Shown here one piece after another: positions 34,301 through 46,882 of a DNA stretch of 64,000 nucleotides (positions within the stretch are counted from its first letter, which is position 1; each line of letters starts with the position of its first letter). The translations under genes and the position numbers were made by a program. Under the pieces are notes generated by a model. That model did not search any database. It had not been told where the DNA came from and saw only the letters and a program-made list of their open reading frames with translations. The DNA is from Undaria pinnatifida (lineage: Eukaryota > Sar > Phaeophyceae > Laminariales > Alariaceae), in NCBI GenBank assembly GCA_012845835.1, contig JABAKD010000002.1, forward strand, positions 19,056,629 to 19,120,628. Reading direction: 5' to 3'.

Positions 34301-37300
34301 TTCCCGTACCACCACCCAACGACCCTCGACATCCACCACCGCCCTCCCAGTTCGTATCTCTAGCTTCGGCAACGGTACACCCGAGACTGGCAATCCCATC
34401 CATAGGCAGAAGCAATAACCGCTTTATTCGGTTGGCAGCCGCCCTTTTCCCATTACCCGCCGCGTTGCAAACGAGTCATCCCTTTCCGGTCTCGGCATTT
34501 CTCACCAAACCTTCCTCCTACCGACCTCGTTCCGACCCTTTCCATCGCGACAGAACAACTCTGCCGCCCCCCCTCCTTCAACGCGACCGGTTTCCACGGA
34601 ACACCTCTGTCCCGGCCCCCTCCATCACCACCGAGGCGCACCTGCCGAATCCCCCAAGCCGTTCTCCACCCCGACGTGTTACCGCAGAGCCGCCTTGCTC
34701 CGGTCTCCGCCGACTATCTGGAGGAAGCAACCGCCCTTCTCCTCACGGTCTGGTTAGTTCTCACTTCGACAAACGTTGGACCCCCTACCGCCCCCCTTTT
34801 CACGGCTACCCTGACCCAAACCATCCCACCTATACCAGGCCTACAACGGTACCTCCCGGCCAGCTTTTCCGGTAGCCCACCAGCGTGCCCTGGTTCCCCC
34901 AACCACAACAAACCCGCGGTTTATCGCTCCCGACCCAGCTCTTTAGCTACTCCTTCATTAACCGGATCCTTGCCACCAACTGCCCTTCAGCTTTCCTCCA
35001 CGACACAACCACGGACGACCCCGACTGATTCTGCTTCCGTTGCCAGTGAACACCGAACAGTTCCCCTCCAACCCAACGGTCGCGAATCCCCATCCGACAC
35101 CAATACCGCCACCCCCCTTTTGCCTCAACAACCCTGTAGGTTCACCACCTGAACCTAGGCAACCCCTACCCGTCCCTGAAGGCATCTCTGTGACGCCGCT
35201 GTCGCCACCGCCCCCTGCCCTAACATTCCGATAGGTTTACCACCTGAACCTTTGGTTTTGTTCCTTTCCGGTTATGACCTCTCCGAGCCGAGCATCGGCT
35301 TGGGTGGGCTCGTTCCCCCGTCCCTCCCAACCCACCACCACATCCCGCCGCTCCCATTTTCTGAGTTGGAGCTTATTTTGTTTCCGGGTATGAGCGTTTC
35401 GAACCGACTATCGGTTTGGGTGGGCTCGCTACCTCTCCTCTACGACCCACCTCTACCATTCCACCGCCCTCTTTTTCCGAGTTTGTTATTTATTTTTTTT
35501 TCGCCTCGGGCTCTTGAACCTTCCGAGCCTGGTACGTATGGGACCTTTTTAGCCAGAAATCGGGCCCTTCCACGGCCTCTTCGCTGCCCACATCGAAAGA
35601 TGTCAGCATCCCATCCCGGGTATCGTTTTGGGTGGGCTAGTTCCCCCTCCCTTTCGACCCACCATCACTATTCGCCCCCATCCACCGGCGACGCGCAAAC
35701 CGCGCACCCTTCCTGTTAGGCATTGACTTGGGTGGGCTCAAACCCCCTCCCTCCTGCCCCATGCACCACCACGTTTCGCTGGAAATACTTTCGGCAACTC
35801 ACCGTTGCGGACCATACCAAAATCCGACCCCTTCTCCGCGCCAAAACCTCCGTCGGGTCTATTTCGGCCCATGACATCGCCTTCGGTTCGCTAGCCAGCT
35901 CCGAAAAAGGCGCCGAGGACGCTGGCGCTCCTCCTGGATCGGCTTTCAGGCCGTCCTTCGTTCTCCCCAGCGCCCACCATTGGCGCATACCTTTTTGGCC
36001 CTTCTCATTCTTCGTCGGACCATTATTTTCCCGGAGCCGTCATCGCTCCACAGCCGTCGCTGGAAACTGTGGACTGCCCTTCCGACTACGGTTTTTCTCG
36101 CCAATACCTGTGGCTACACTTCCAAGATCATCGAACCCCCCCCATCGCCGCGCGAACACCGCGACCAGAGCTCCATCGTCACCTGAGCTTCGTCGTCAGC
36201 TGAGCTTTGCCACCAGAGCTCCATCGTCACCTGAGCTTCGTCGTCACCTGAGCTTTGCCACCAGAGCTCCATCGTCACCTGAGCTTCGCGACCAGAGCTC
36301 CACCTTCAACGGAGTTCCACCTTTCACCAGAGCTTCGTCGTTACCTGAGCTTTGCCACCAGAGCTCCATTGTCACCTGAGCTCCATCGTCACCTGAGCTT
36401 CGCGACCAGAGCTCCACGTTCACCGGAGTTCCACGTTTCACCAGAGCTTCGTCGTCACCCGAGCTTCGCGACCAGAGCTCCACCTTTGTCAGAGCTCCAC
36501 CTTTCACCTGAGCTCCACCTTCGTCTTCCGCGACTTCATCATTCGATGTCTTTCTCCTTCAAGCCACTACCAACGTCAAGGAAGCCTTTTCTTTTTTGGC
36601 CACTACAACCGGCCCCGGTATTGTCGCCACCATCTACTCCGACCATCTGGGAATTGTTTCACCGACTTCTGCAGCCATGCATAGATGGGCCTGTCGCTTC
36701 AAACCGCTACCAGCGGCGAGGCGCCCTCTCCCTGGCCACTACCACCGACTCCGGCGTCATCGCATCGTCAGCGCCGACCAGCTGGGACATATTTCGCCGA
36801 CTCCTGCAGCCACCGCGCCGGTAGGTTTGCTCCTTCAGTCCGCTACTAACCGCCCCGGCATCACAGCCATCGCCGGCAACTTCGGGTCTTCTCTACCGCC
36901 TATTCCAGCAACCACGTCATTATCCTCGCCGCGTACAAAGCGAACTCTACCACCGCGAGAACCGCAGGCATCTCCACAGGCCCACTTTCAAGAACTACTA
37001 CAGCGTCAACGCTTGCGCCTACATGTACGCTGCGGAACACGCACATTCCACCACCGCGTACGCTATCCGCCACCTTCTTCAACCTACCATATTGAGCTAC
37101 TGCAACCTCGTCTTCTTCCGTCAACTAGCTCCAACCGCATCGTCCGCAAACAACCCGTCCTCACCGGGTCGTGCTTGGAGCTCTTCAACGCGTTCTACTG
37201 GACCATCATCCGTCTCCAGCGCTCCTACCACATCTTCCGCGAACACCACGACGTAACTGTCTCGCGATCGGAGCGCTGCAGCACACCCTAGTACGACCAC

Positions 37301-37500
37301 CAGCCGCGTTTCATCGGATCTTTCTTCAAACTCTACATCACCCGGTTCCAGGATCAACCTACGGCGTCTCTACTGCATATCTTCGCGGAGCACCATCTAC
37401 GGACTGGCGTGCCTACAACGCCACGCGACAGGGATATCTGCAGCCAGGGTATTACCGCGTTGAGTCGCACTTACCCTTTTGTCTTGTTGTCCCTCCGCCT
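31301..37500 (+). other. C-rich, G-poor interior with unrecognised open frames
   Basis: The plus strand is visibly rich in C and poor in G. Several frames stay open: 31929-32363, 32186-32965 (259 codons), 34207-34875, 34676-35152, 35723-36379, 36255-36824 and 36596-37291. All are Pro/Ser/Thr/Arg-rich and overlap one another in different frames, which is what skewed composition produces without selection. I find no catalytic motif of any retroelement enzyme. A remnant Gag is possible but cannot be shown. Confidence 0.4.
36165..36520 (+). repeat. Minisatellite of GAGCTCCATCGTCACCTGA-type units
   Basis: Tandem units of about 24 bp, grouped into a higher order of about 48 bp, built from ACCAGAGCTCCATCGTCACC and TGAGCTTCG/TGAGCTTTG variants. 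In one frame it reads as repeats of SPELRRHLSFATRAPS (16 residues). Confidence 0.85.
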
Positions 37501-40500
37501 AACCATGTTTCTTGAGTTCCTTCTTGAGTTTTTTTCCATGGGATTTGTTTTGTGCGCATTGACTTCTTGATTTTCTCTTTTGGGTTTGATTTTGTTCTTC
37601 AGTTAGTTTCAAGGTGCCTCTTCTTTGCCTTGACCTTTAGGATTGTCACACTTTTGACCAGCACGTATGTTCGCGTGCTTGCGTCGGTGTGCTACCCTGA
37701 CTTTTCGGGTTGCCCTACTTTTGACCAGCACATATGTTTGCGTACTCGCGTCGGTGTGCTACCCTGACCGTCCAGCCACTGATTTAGCTGGCTCCATTTT
37801 CGTAACCAGGCCGAAAATTTGTGATGGTTCCGTCTTCCTGTGTGTGCCGGTTTAACCTGCCCCGTTTTCGTAACTTGGCTCAAACCTGGCGTGACTTCTT
37901 TTTCCCTCGTCGGTTTAGCGTACCCTTGTTTCGCAGCGCCCGAAACCGCTGTGGTATTTTTTTTCGTTGGCCTTCCCCTTGATTTCTGCAATACGCACGA
38001 AATAGGTGCATATTGGGCATCGTATATGTCTCCAAAACCGCTGTGGCATGCCCATCTTGGCTCTCCCGCTTTTTGCACTACGTACGTCATTGGTACTTAA
38101 TGAGGCGTCATATTTGGCTTCTTACCGCTTTGGCATATATGTCTTAGCCCTTCCCCAAATATTTGCACTCCGTACGTCATAGGTGCTTATTGAGGCGTCG
38201 TATTTGTTCTGTTACCACTGTGGTATACGTGGTATGTGCTCTGGCCCTTCCTCTAATTTCTGTACTACGCACGCCGTAGGTGCTTATTGAGGCGTGTTGT
38301 CCCCCTTGTTTGCGTCATATTGCCCTGCACAAGTTCCATCTTCTCGGTTGGACATCCAAGTGCTTTCGCGTATGTTTTCCCCGTTTTTTTTGTCACTTAG
38401 CTTCCGGTAGGAATGGCTCTATAGTAGGCCACATTTTTAGAGTTTCACGACATCAACGTTTTGCTAGTATTTTCGGGTCCGTCGTTTGTTCACGACCCCC
38501 CCCCTCTCTAGGCTTCTTTATAGTATCAACCCCTGAAACCGTGGTAGTTTCGCTTGGTCCTTATTAGCCTGAACTTCGCTTGCACGCTGTGCATGCGCGC
38601 CGCTAGCATTGTTAGAGTTGTACGTGACTTGCCCCCTCCCTCTGTCCGGCTTACGGTATCAGCCCGCGACATCGTAATAGTTTCGCCTGATTCCTTCTCA
38701 GCCGAGATATCGTCTGCAACGTGTGCGTGCTCTTTCGCAGAGTTTCTGAGCCCTCCGTTGTGTTAAGACCCCGTTTTTACCGCTCTCACGGTATGAGTTG
38801 ACATTAATATCGTGTTAGCATGGTTTTTCTATCTTGGTTTCCCTTCCCTCTGCACTATGTGCCGGATGGGAACGTACACCCCCTCCTCTCTGCAGTGTGT
38901 GCGTTTTCGGAACGTATTTCCTCCCGACTCTGGCGTTCGTGAATTTTCGGAACCGATACCTTCCGCTTTCGCGTCCATGCAACGCGGGTATTATTTGATT
39001 TTTTTTTTGTTGTTATTTCTGGTCACGCTTGCTCCTTAGTGGTTATCGCTGTGCGCAGTTAGCGGCCGACCGTAGTAGTACTCTCTCCTTTCTTCTGGGA
39101 GTGAACGCTTAGTGCGCGTATTAGCTTTGGACCCTACTGTCTCAGTACAATTCTACCTGGTAGTTACCAGTATCGTCAGTGTTATCGCCTTGTGGCCCCC
39201 CAAAGTATTCCCTTACAGTCTCAGTATCATTGAGGCCCCAACAACGTTTGAACTTAGTATTATGCCTTCTGTCTTCTTTGCCGCATTCAAAGTACGGCAC
39301 TTGTTCGTTTCTCGGTGATCTTTATGTGCGCCTTGATCCTGAACTCGCGCCCAAGTTGTTCCACTTTTCTACAGTACGACGAGTGTCCGCCTTTGTGGTT
39401 TTGCTTCCGCCTTCTACGGCCTATGTAGCCTGCCCACGTTTCGTGCATACCGACGAAACATGGCGTTTCCGAACCATGTCGAGGTTTTCCATCGTCTCGT
39501 GCCCACCGCGCCCTATGCGCTTGGTGACAACATGGATGCTTTCCGCGTTATTTCGCTTCGTTTTTAGCGAGGCATTACCTCCTCCCTTCTTGTTGCTGTT
39601 GGACTTTCCTTGCCCCTTGGCATACTTCTCTTTTGTTGTTGGACATTTCTTGCTTCTTGGTATACTTCTTTCCACGACTGACGTCACTGCACTTTAGCCC
39701 CAGCCACTTGGTATTACGGCATTCCAGCTATTGCTACTAGCTATGGTCCCATGTTGTCGACCACTGGCTTCACATTGAGAGCCCCCCGTAGATTCCACGT
39801 TAGCGGTCTCGTGCTGACTCTCCAGCCCATCTGTCGGTTCTCTTTGGCCTCTGCCTTTTTGTTTGGTCGTACCGGCCCCTAAGAGCCCCTTGCTATCGGG
39901 CTCCGTTCTAGCTTTGTAGCCAGCGGATCTATTCCCCTGGACCACTATTTCTTACCTTTTTTTTCTCGGCACCGCTGCCCCTACGGTCCAACGACACTGA
40001 CCCCCGTTCTGGCTTTGCAGCCAACAGGTCTTGTTTCTCTCGACCACTTTTTCTTGTTTCTTTTTGGGATACCTGCCCATAGGGTTCAACTACACCGGCC
40101 TTAATCATGGGTTTACAGCCCATCCTGACTGTGCAGTCCACAGGCCCTCCCCTCTTGGCCCCGTTTTGCTCTTGGCTTGTTGGCGTACTTGTCGCATCGG
40201 GCCCACGTTTTGACTCCAGTTTGGCTTCGCAGCCCATATAGGTCGTTCCCTGTTGACCCCCTTTCGTGTTGTTTTTTTTTTTCGGCGAAATCGCTTTCGG
40301 AGGTATGCCTTCGCTACGTACCTAGTGTTGCTCGTTTTCTGAAAGTAGCCTTTCAAGGTCCTTTGCTATGGACCCTTCTTTTTGTCAGGCCGCAGTACGT
40401 TGCTATGACACGATTTGCCTACTTCCCGTTTTTCCCTGCATTTTTCTCGGTTACCTTTTTAGGGTTGCTCCACGTTAGCGACCCCGTGTTCCCGACGTAT

Positions 40501-41795
40501 AGTACCTAGCTGCGGCTTTCTTCACATTTGTCTTTGTTCCCTGCATCCTTTCTGGAGCTGGACACTTCCAGCGCTGTTTTGAGCTGAACGAGTATCTTCT
40601 TCTTGACCCCATTTTTTGCTTGCTTTGGTATGGTTGAATAGCCTCGCTACGTTTGCTGGCATTGTTCCCGTTATTAGTTGGCCTCTCAAGGTGTCATATT
40701 TCGACTCTCTTTCTGGCTTCCGATAGTGCCTCCCGTCTTTCTGGTGTCTACGATTCAGTTTCGTCCTTGTTTGCGTATAGCTTTGGCTAGGTGACCTCAC
40801 CACATATTTCTTCCCGTTTTCATGGTACTGTACCCAGATAGCTTTCAAGGGTACTCCACTGTTGCCCCCCGGTTAAGCTTTCCGGCGTATCACACACGCC
40901 TCCAGTACCACCATTTTGGTGTTGTCTGTGCCACTGTTTTAGGTGTTGTCTTTCACTGCGTTTTCGCGATTTGTTTTGGTAGCCTCGGTTTTCCGTTCTA
41001 CAGTTCGACCAAGGGCCTTATGCTAGCCTCCTAGGTCGCATATTACGGCCCCTGTGCTTCCGTTAAACCTCAGCGTACTGGTTCTTTATAGTTTTGCCTT
41101 TCGACCAATGGTCCCACGTCAGCCTTCCAGGTCCAACCTTGCGGACCCTGACATTATTTTAGGCACTTTTCTTTGTTTTTTCTTGTTTCAGGCTCTTTCT
41201 CTCCTGCCTTTGGACCAATGGCCCGACGCTTGCGTACTTCTTCGCGTCTTAGTTGTTGCTCTTTCACCGTCCAACCGATGGCCCCACGTCAGCTGTCAGT
41301 GTCCAACGTAGCGGACTCTGACGTTCTTAAGGCAGTGCTTCTTGATTTCTCTAGGCCTTCCGGCAAATGGACCGACCGCCCGCCCCTTCGGCACTACGCT
41401 TCAGGCCGTAAACTCGTTTGGCCTTCACAGCGTGCCACGTGTCCCCTTCTTCTCTTCTGACTTGGTTTCCGCGTCTATACCTTCTTCTTTGGCCGCCTTC
41501 GCATCCTTGCGCTCAGTGGCCGCGCCCTTCGTGTCATCGTAGGCCGATTGCTACTGGTATACAGTAGGTACATACCCTTTCTCGAGCTCTCATGGTTGTG
41601 AGCTCCATCATAGGGTTGTATATCTTGCAATGGGGCGTTTAAGCCTCATTATTACGAGGTGTGGGGGAATCTATAGCCTCATTTTCGTTTGTTTCGAATA
41701 GCCGCATCTTCGATCCCCCTCCCAATTTTTGATGTTTTGTTGACATCATTTAATGGGCAGGTGATCTGCATCTACGACTATTCAGGGTGGGCTAA
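37501..41795 (+). other. T-rich, A-poor 3' interior ending in a polypurine-like tract
   Basis: At about 37.5 kb the plus strand changes from C-rich to T-rich. No gene is supported. Short diverged tandem copies occur, for example around GTACGTCATAGGTGCTTATT (about 38090-38290) and GACCAGCACATATGTT (37658-37770). The region ends in CAGGGTGGGCTAA (41783-41795) directly before the 3' LTR. The segment 41670-41795 resembles 8495-8609 of the chromovirus (AGCCGCATCTTCGA, then the CAGGGTGGG motif). Confidence 0.55.
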
Positions 41796-42314
41796 TGTTA
41801 TAGAGTGCCAGTATAGCTGGCAATAGATTCGGTAGGATAGTCCACAGATTCATGGTCTATTGGCCACAAGAAGGTTCTCTCAAACGGAATATTCTGAGTG
41901 AAGCGGATAACCCGTAGGATCTAGTTAGTTTATACCACAAGAGCGTTCCCGGTAATGGAACGTTCTTCCTCTGGACAAGATAGATAGAAGTAAGCGCGTT
42001 AGGCGCTCATGGGAATATAGAGCATCTGGGAGAACGTTCCTTGTACGTTCCATAGGTGAAGGTCCGGAAGAGAGCACAGCAGCAAAGCTGGGGTGAAGCG
42101 AACTCTGTGAGCTTCACGCCACCCCCGTGCTCTCACTCCTCCTCCTCCTTCTCCTCCTCCTTCTCCTCCTCCTCCTCTTCCTGTCTCCTCGAGCTTGTCA
42201 TAGCTCAACGCCAATAATGAGAAATCTATAAAGAAGAACCGGTGCTGTCTCCAAGCGAAGCTGATACCCCTGCGTCCCTTCCCTCCCACCTTCCGGTACC
42301 ACGACACCTTCACA
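41796..42314 (+). repeat. 3' LTR of the 13.8-kb element
   Basis: 519 bp, the same length as the 5' LTR. Differences seen are near positions corresponding to 28532, 28567, 28643, 29001 and 29020. ATAC follows at 42315-42318. Confidence 0.93.
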
Positions 42315-42553
42315 ATACCCCCCCCTGTTGACCATGAATTCCCCCCTTTTGACCGAAACCATACACCCTTTTGACCAATTATAACACCCTCAAAAGCGAG
42401 TACAACAAAGACGGCTGAAGTTCACCGCCCAACAACGCAGAGAGACCACGAGCGGAACATACCCAGTATCTTCTTCGAAACTCGTTGTGGGTATCGCCGC
42501 ATTGTTTGCTCTTATCCATCACCGAGAAGATACGCATTATAAGAATCGTGTAA

Positions 42554-42852
42554 TGTTGATTTGGGATTTTCAGTATGACATGTACGTATCAGTTTCGTGC
42601 CGTTTCGGGCTATTGGGTTATTATTGGGCACATGTATTAATAGTACCTGAGTGACGTTCTTGATGGGTGGCGTTCTTGATGGTAGACTGCAGTAAGCTCT
42701 TGCTCGGGAGCTCACTCTTCTCGGAGGTCTTACGCACGAGTTCTCTTTTCGGAGGTCTCACGCATGAGTTCTCTGCTCTCCTTGCCTCTACCCTGTGGTT
42801 GGGAGACATAATACAATGGCTTGAAACCTCCCCCGCTTGGAGCTAACAAACA
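42554..42852 (+). repeat. 5' LTR of the 3.1-kb element
   Basis: TG...CA ends. It shares CTCTTCTCGGAGGTCTTACG and AACCTCCCCCGCTTGGAG with the copy at 45378-45655. Confidence 0.72.
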
Positions 42853-45377
42853 CTGTAGAGCGAACCAATTTGATCTAGCCTCATGAGGGGTCTACGGGTC
42901 AGCAGTATTGGAACAGGGCCGTACTTTCATCGAAGCTTAGTGGAGAAGGAAGGACCATGTTTGTGGAGCCAGCCTTTTTCGAGATCAGCGGAGACGAGCA
43001 GCAAGGCGCAAGGAAGAGTCCGGTGGGAAGAAGGAGAGAGCCAACGCTGGTATGGCAGGGAGGGATGCTGTACTGCCATCGTCAGAATTCTCCGATGGTG
43101 GAAGAGGGAGGGCAGCTTGATAGGCGAGTCGTCTTCAGACCCAGAGATGATGTTTTTTTTGGAGACGTCGTTTTCAGGGAAAAGCCACTGCTGCTGTAGA
43201 CTATGTACTACAGCAGCAGTAGCTAAAGCCCTACGGTGGAGCTTGACCGTAGGCAGGGAGTAGCAGCAGCTTACGTCCATGGTGATAGCATAACCTATGA
43301 CACCCCCACTGTATACGGCGGACAGGGGGGTTTACAGCAGCAGCTGAAAGCCCTATGGCGGAAGTACAGCCGTAGGCACCCTCGCCGTGTGTTGCGAGCG
43401 GGGGATTCTTATTTGCAAGGCATGTATCTTGTTATATATTGGGCGTGCGCCCTCGACTTCAGAAGGTTGGTTGTGGAGGCAGCAGGTATGGGGTTATCTG
43501 CATTTTCCGCGAGAAGTCGCATGGCCGCCAGCCGTGTGCACTCTACCATGGTGAATGATGTGGTAGGGCGAAGCCGCGCGGCATAATAGCCGCGTGGTTC
43601 CTGCTGCTGGTAACAGTGGTAGGAAAGGACGTGGGGTAATCGTGGGCTGTCTGCAGCAGTACCAAATAACGATGGGGTTTCGTCCTGGCAACAAGTCGAG
43701 CGGCATGGCCGCACGCACTCCATGATATGCAGCAGCAACAGCAGCAGCAGGAGAGGTCATGGAGGGAGCAGATCGGTTCATTATTTTGCCAGCCGGAGCT
43801 TCATGGTTCGGCAACATCGCGGGGCGGGAAGGGGGTACAGGTGTGGTCAAAGTGGTGAATCTATTTTTACGATGGATTCACTTTTCGATCGAAGCATTGT
43901 TTTTGGCCGAATATGACGTTTATTTGTTTACGGCAAGAGTGAAGACCCGTTAAATAGTAGGCGATTCATTTGCGGTTAAAGTGGAGACCCGCAGATAGTA
44001 CCATCTAAGATTCGTTCTGGATGGTACACGTAGCCCTTTTCGCCAGGTAGTTTAGAAGTGTTTTTCAGGTTCAAATCAAACAGTTTTTGTAAATCCGAAA
44101 ATTTGTAGTGTTTTTCTGGTGTAGACAGGACCAGAAGGGAACTGGTGGAACTGATATACATACGATAACGCTTGGTAGATTCGAAAGTGTGCTTCATGTT
44201 CAAATCAAACAGGCTTTGTAAGTCCGAAAAACTTGTAGTGTTTTTCTGGTGTAGACAGGACCAGAAGGGAACTGGCGGAGCTGATATACATACAATAACG
44301 ATGTGGAGAAAAGGGTACGTAGGTGCATCATGATGAGAGGTGTACCGCTGATGTATGGTATTGATGGTAGCATTGATAGTATTGAATTTCGCGGGTATCT
44401 TTTGTTTTGGCAGTAGTCTTCTGATTGATTGCAAAATAGAGGTGGGCATTTTCATGATTGATTGGTTGTTTTACCAACAGCATCACTTTGCAAATGCTTG
44501 TTCGCAAAGGAGGAGTGAAACGCGAAATGTTTTTGCGATGGTCGAATACTTTGCGTAGCTGGGAGGGCTTGAGCTGCTCGTGTCGACAGTGGCGGCATTT
44601 TAATTGTTTCTTTATTCGATTATTTGGAGATATAGCAAGCAAAAGCCCAAAGGAGAGTATTTTCGGTTTCATTATAGTTTGCGAATGACCAATATTTCGG
44701 GTAATTACGCTTGTTGGCGAGGATTGGTTAGATTGGCTAATAGATCTCGCTGGTATCTCTTGTTTGTGGTTGTCTACGTGTGTTGATGAGATGGGGTGGG
44801 ACGATTGTGACCGTACAGTACAGGACATACTGGTCTCAAATGAGAGAGGGGATGCAAAGTCGAATTAGTCATTGGATCACCAATGTTGATTTTCCGAACT
44901 TGATGGGTGGTTGCAATCTTGTTTGGGAATTCGAAGGATGAGATACTTTGAGAATTTGATTTAATTCTCAAGCAACTTTTTGCATTTGTTTTGCAATGAA
45001 AAACGGCGTGGCTTGTGGATGGTCAGATACTCTTTGTATCAGGGAGAGCGTATGCTAATTTTCGCGTCAGATAAACTCTGTGTTTGCAGACAAGAATTCA
45101 TGCAATATCGTTTTACCGGTATGATCTGCGTATCTATGGCGGTCGTAGGGGACAACGGGAGACCTTGCGATTTCTGGCATTTTATTTGTCGCATTAGTTT
45201 TTGCCCTGATGGCGCGGCTGTTATAATCTCTTCATGTGATTACACTTGTTGTAAGTGGAAGTATGGGAGAGGTTTTCGCTCATGGGGATGAGTTTCCTCT
45301 TGCCATTTTTGGTGTTTTAGGTTATGGAATTGAGTCAATTGTTGATTCGTCACTGTCTTGTGAAGAATCCGGGAGGG
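42853..45377. other. Interior of the 3.1-kb element
   Basis: Open frames such as 42883-43263, 43236-43586 and their minus-strand partners have no recognisable domain. Similar short blocks AGCTAAAGCCCTACGGTGGA (about 43222) and AGCTGAAAGCCCTATGGCGG (about 43342) suggest internal duplication. Nothing coding is supported. Confidence 0.4.
44056..44305 (+). repeat. Tandem duplication, period about 129 bp
   Basis: Two copies share TTCAAATCAAACAG (44070 and 44199) and GTAGACAGGACCAGAAGGGA, ending in ATATACATACRATAACG. It lies inside the 3.1-kb LTR element. Confidence 0.8.
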
Positions 45378-45655
45378 TGTTGATTTGGGATTTTCAGTAT
45401 GACAGTTACGTATCAGTTTCGTGCCGTTTCGGGCTATTGGACTATTATTGGGTGCCTAGTAGTACCTGGTTGGCGTTCTTGATGGTATACTGCTGTGCGT
45501 TCTCGCTCGGGAGCTCACTCTTCTCGGAGGTCTTACGCACGAGTTCTCTTTTCGGAGGTCTCACGCACGAGTTCTCTGCTCGACTTGCCTCTACCCTGTG
45601 GTTGAGAGACATAATACAATGACTTGAAACCTCCCCCGCTTGGAGCTAACGAACA
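45378..45655 (+). repeat. 3' LTR of the 3.1-kb element
   Basis: Direct copy of 42554-42852 with substitutions and a small deletion. Confidence 0.72.
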
Positions 45656-45659
45656 TAGA

Positions 45660-45795
45660 AGTCCCCCGATAGTGCCGGCTGTGCCTGTGAATCGCTTGAC
45701 AAAGATATGTACTTTCAGTACTGGAAGTAGTGCGGGGAGTAGTGCCGGTATTTACGGCTGACACATACCGGCACTATTGAGGGACTAGTACATAT
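45660..45795. repeat. Inverted repeats around AGTGCCGG
   Basis: GATAGTGCCGG (45668) and AGTGCCGGTAT (45741) can both pair with ATACCGGCACTAT (45765). The second pair makes a hairpin with an 11-bp stem. It sits between the short LTR element and the poly-C array. Confidence 0.5.
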
Positions 45796-45804
45796 AGTGC
45801 CTCC

Positions 45805-46740
45805 TTTTTTTTTTTTTTTTTTTTTCATATTTACCCCTCGTTTTCTTCGTGGTTTTCCCCTATCACCGATTAAATAGAAATATACCACATGCCTCCACAC
45901 ACATAAGAAGTATAGTATAACACTGCGGCCGTGTATACCCCCGCCACAAACTCACCCCCCCCCCCCCCCGGTAGATATACAAGAAACAACGCACCGGATT
46001 CCCCCCCCCCCCCCCCCCCCCCCCCCTCGCGCTCCTTCTTCCCTCCATGCCTAGCCGGTTAAACATAATAATGCATGAAATTGGAACCCCCCCCCCCCCC
46101 CTCGCTGCCTGATCGATTATAACATGATTTGCCACAGGTTTACACATATGAAAAGTATGTTATAACACTGCGACCTTGTATACCCTCGAGATAAACTGTT
46201 GGAACCCGCAACCCGCCCCCGCCCCCCTCCCCCCCCCCCCCCACCCCCACCCCAACCCCCACTAACGATGAAACAGAAACTATGAAACAAGAAAAGTATG
46301 CCATTACACTGCGAACATGTTCACCCCCACGCTAATTTAATTACCCCCCCCCCCGCCCCCCCTCCTTAACCCTCATCAACTTACGGTTATATAGAAATAC
46401 ACTCAAAAAAAGTATGCCCCCCCCCCCCCCCCCCCCCTTCTCAACTCACAGGTTTACCCTCCCCCGCTGCCTGACCCATTAAACATTATTTGCCACAGGT
46501 TTACACACATAAAAAATACCCTCGCGATGAACCGTTATAACCCCCCCCCCCCCCCTCCTCCCAACGATGAAACAGAAACGATGAAACAAATAAGTATACC
46601 ATTACACTGCTGTGACATTGAGTAACCCCACGCCAATTAAATCCCCCCCCCCCCCCCCTAACCCCCATCAACTTACAACTACATAAAAAATAAAAACATA
46701 TTATAAGCTCTTCCCCCTCCCCCCCCCCTCCACCCGCTCT
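45805..46740 (+). repeat. Poly-C tandem array upstream of the Penelope-like element
   Basis: A T run (45805-45825) is followed by units that contain GCCACAGGTTTACACA (about 46130 and 46490) and AACGATGAAACAGAAAC (46264 and 46564). C tracts of 10-35 nt separate them. The spacing of like blocks is about 300-360 bp, so at least two diverged tandem units are present. The G/P-rich open frames on the minus strand come from the C tracts. Confidence 0.8.
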
Positions 46741-46882
46741 CATCTACCACACCATAAACTTTACGACACACCAGATTACACTTGGACGACCTGGTCTTTG
46801 GAAACCTGAAGACCTGATCACACACCATCAGGAACAAGACGTGTAACCAAAAGCAGTCAGGCATTTAGACCCCCGATCAATC

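Larger units (their letters stand above)
28519..42314 (+). mobile_element. LARD-type LTR element, 13.8 kb, no recognisable pol, young
   Basis: Two 519-bp direct repeats with TG...CA ends bound a 12.76-kb interior. ATAC flanks both outer ends (28515-28518 and 42315-42318), a 4-bp target duplication. I counted about five differences between the LTRs, close to 99% identity. A candidate primer site follows the 5' LTR and a polypurine-like tract precedes the 3' LTR. No protease, RT, RNase H or integrase motif is visible in any frame. A recent insertion without pol implies movement in trans, as for large retrotransposon derivatives (LARDs). The plus strand is strongly pyrimidine-rich from about 31.3 kb on. 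Confidence 0.9.
42554..45655 (+). mobile_element. Short non-autonomous LTR element, 3.1 kb
   Basis: Direct repeats at 42554-42852 (299 bp) and 45378-45655 (278 bp) begin TGTTGATTTGGGATTTTCAG and end GAGCTAACRAACA. CCGGGAGGG (45369-45377) lies before the second, as a polypurine tract would. The length difference is mostly a 15-20 bp duplication around GACGTTCTTGATGGGTGGCG in the first copy. The 2.5-kb interior has no recognisable pol and no clear gene. A target duplication was not found. Confidence 0.7.

Noticed and set aside
42883..43280. Two opposite-strand frames of about 120 codons
   Set aside because: Mirror-image frames in GC-rich sequence inside a non-autonomous LTR element; no motif supports either.
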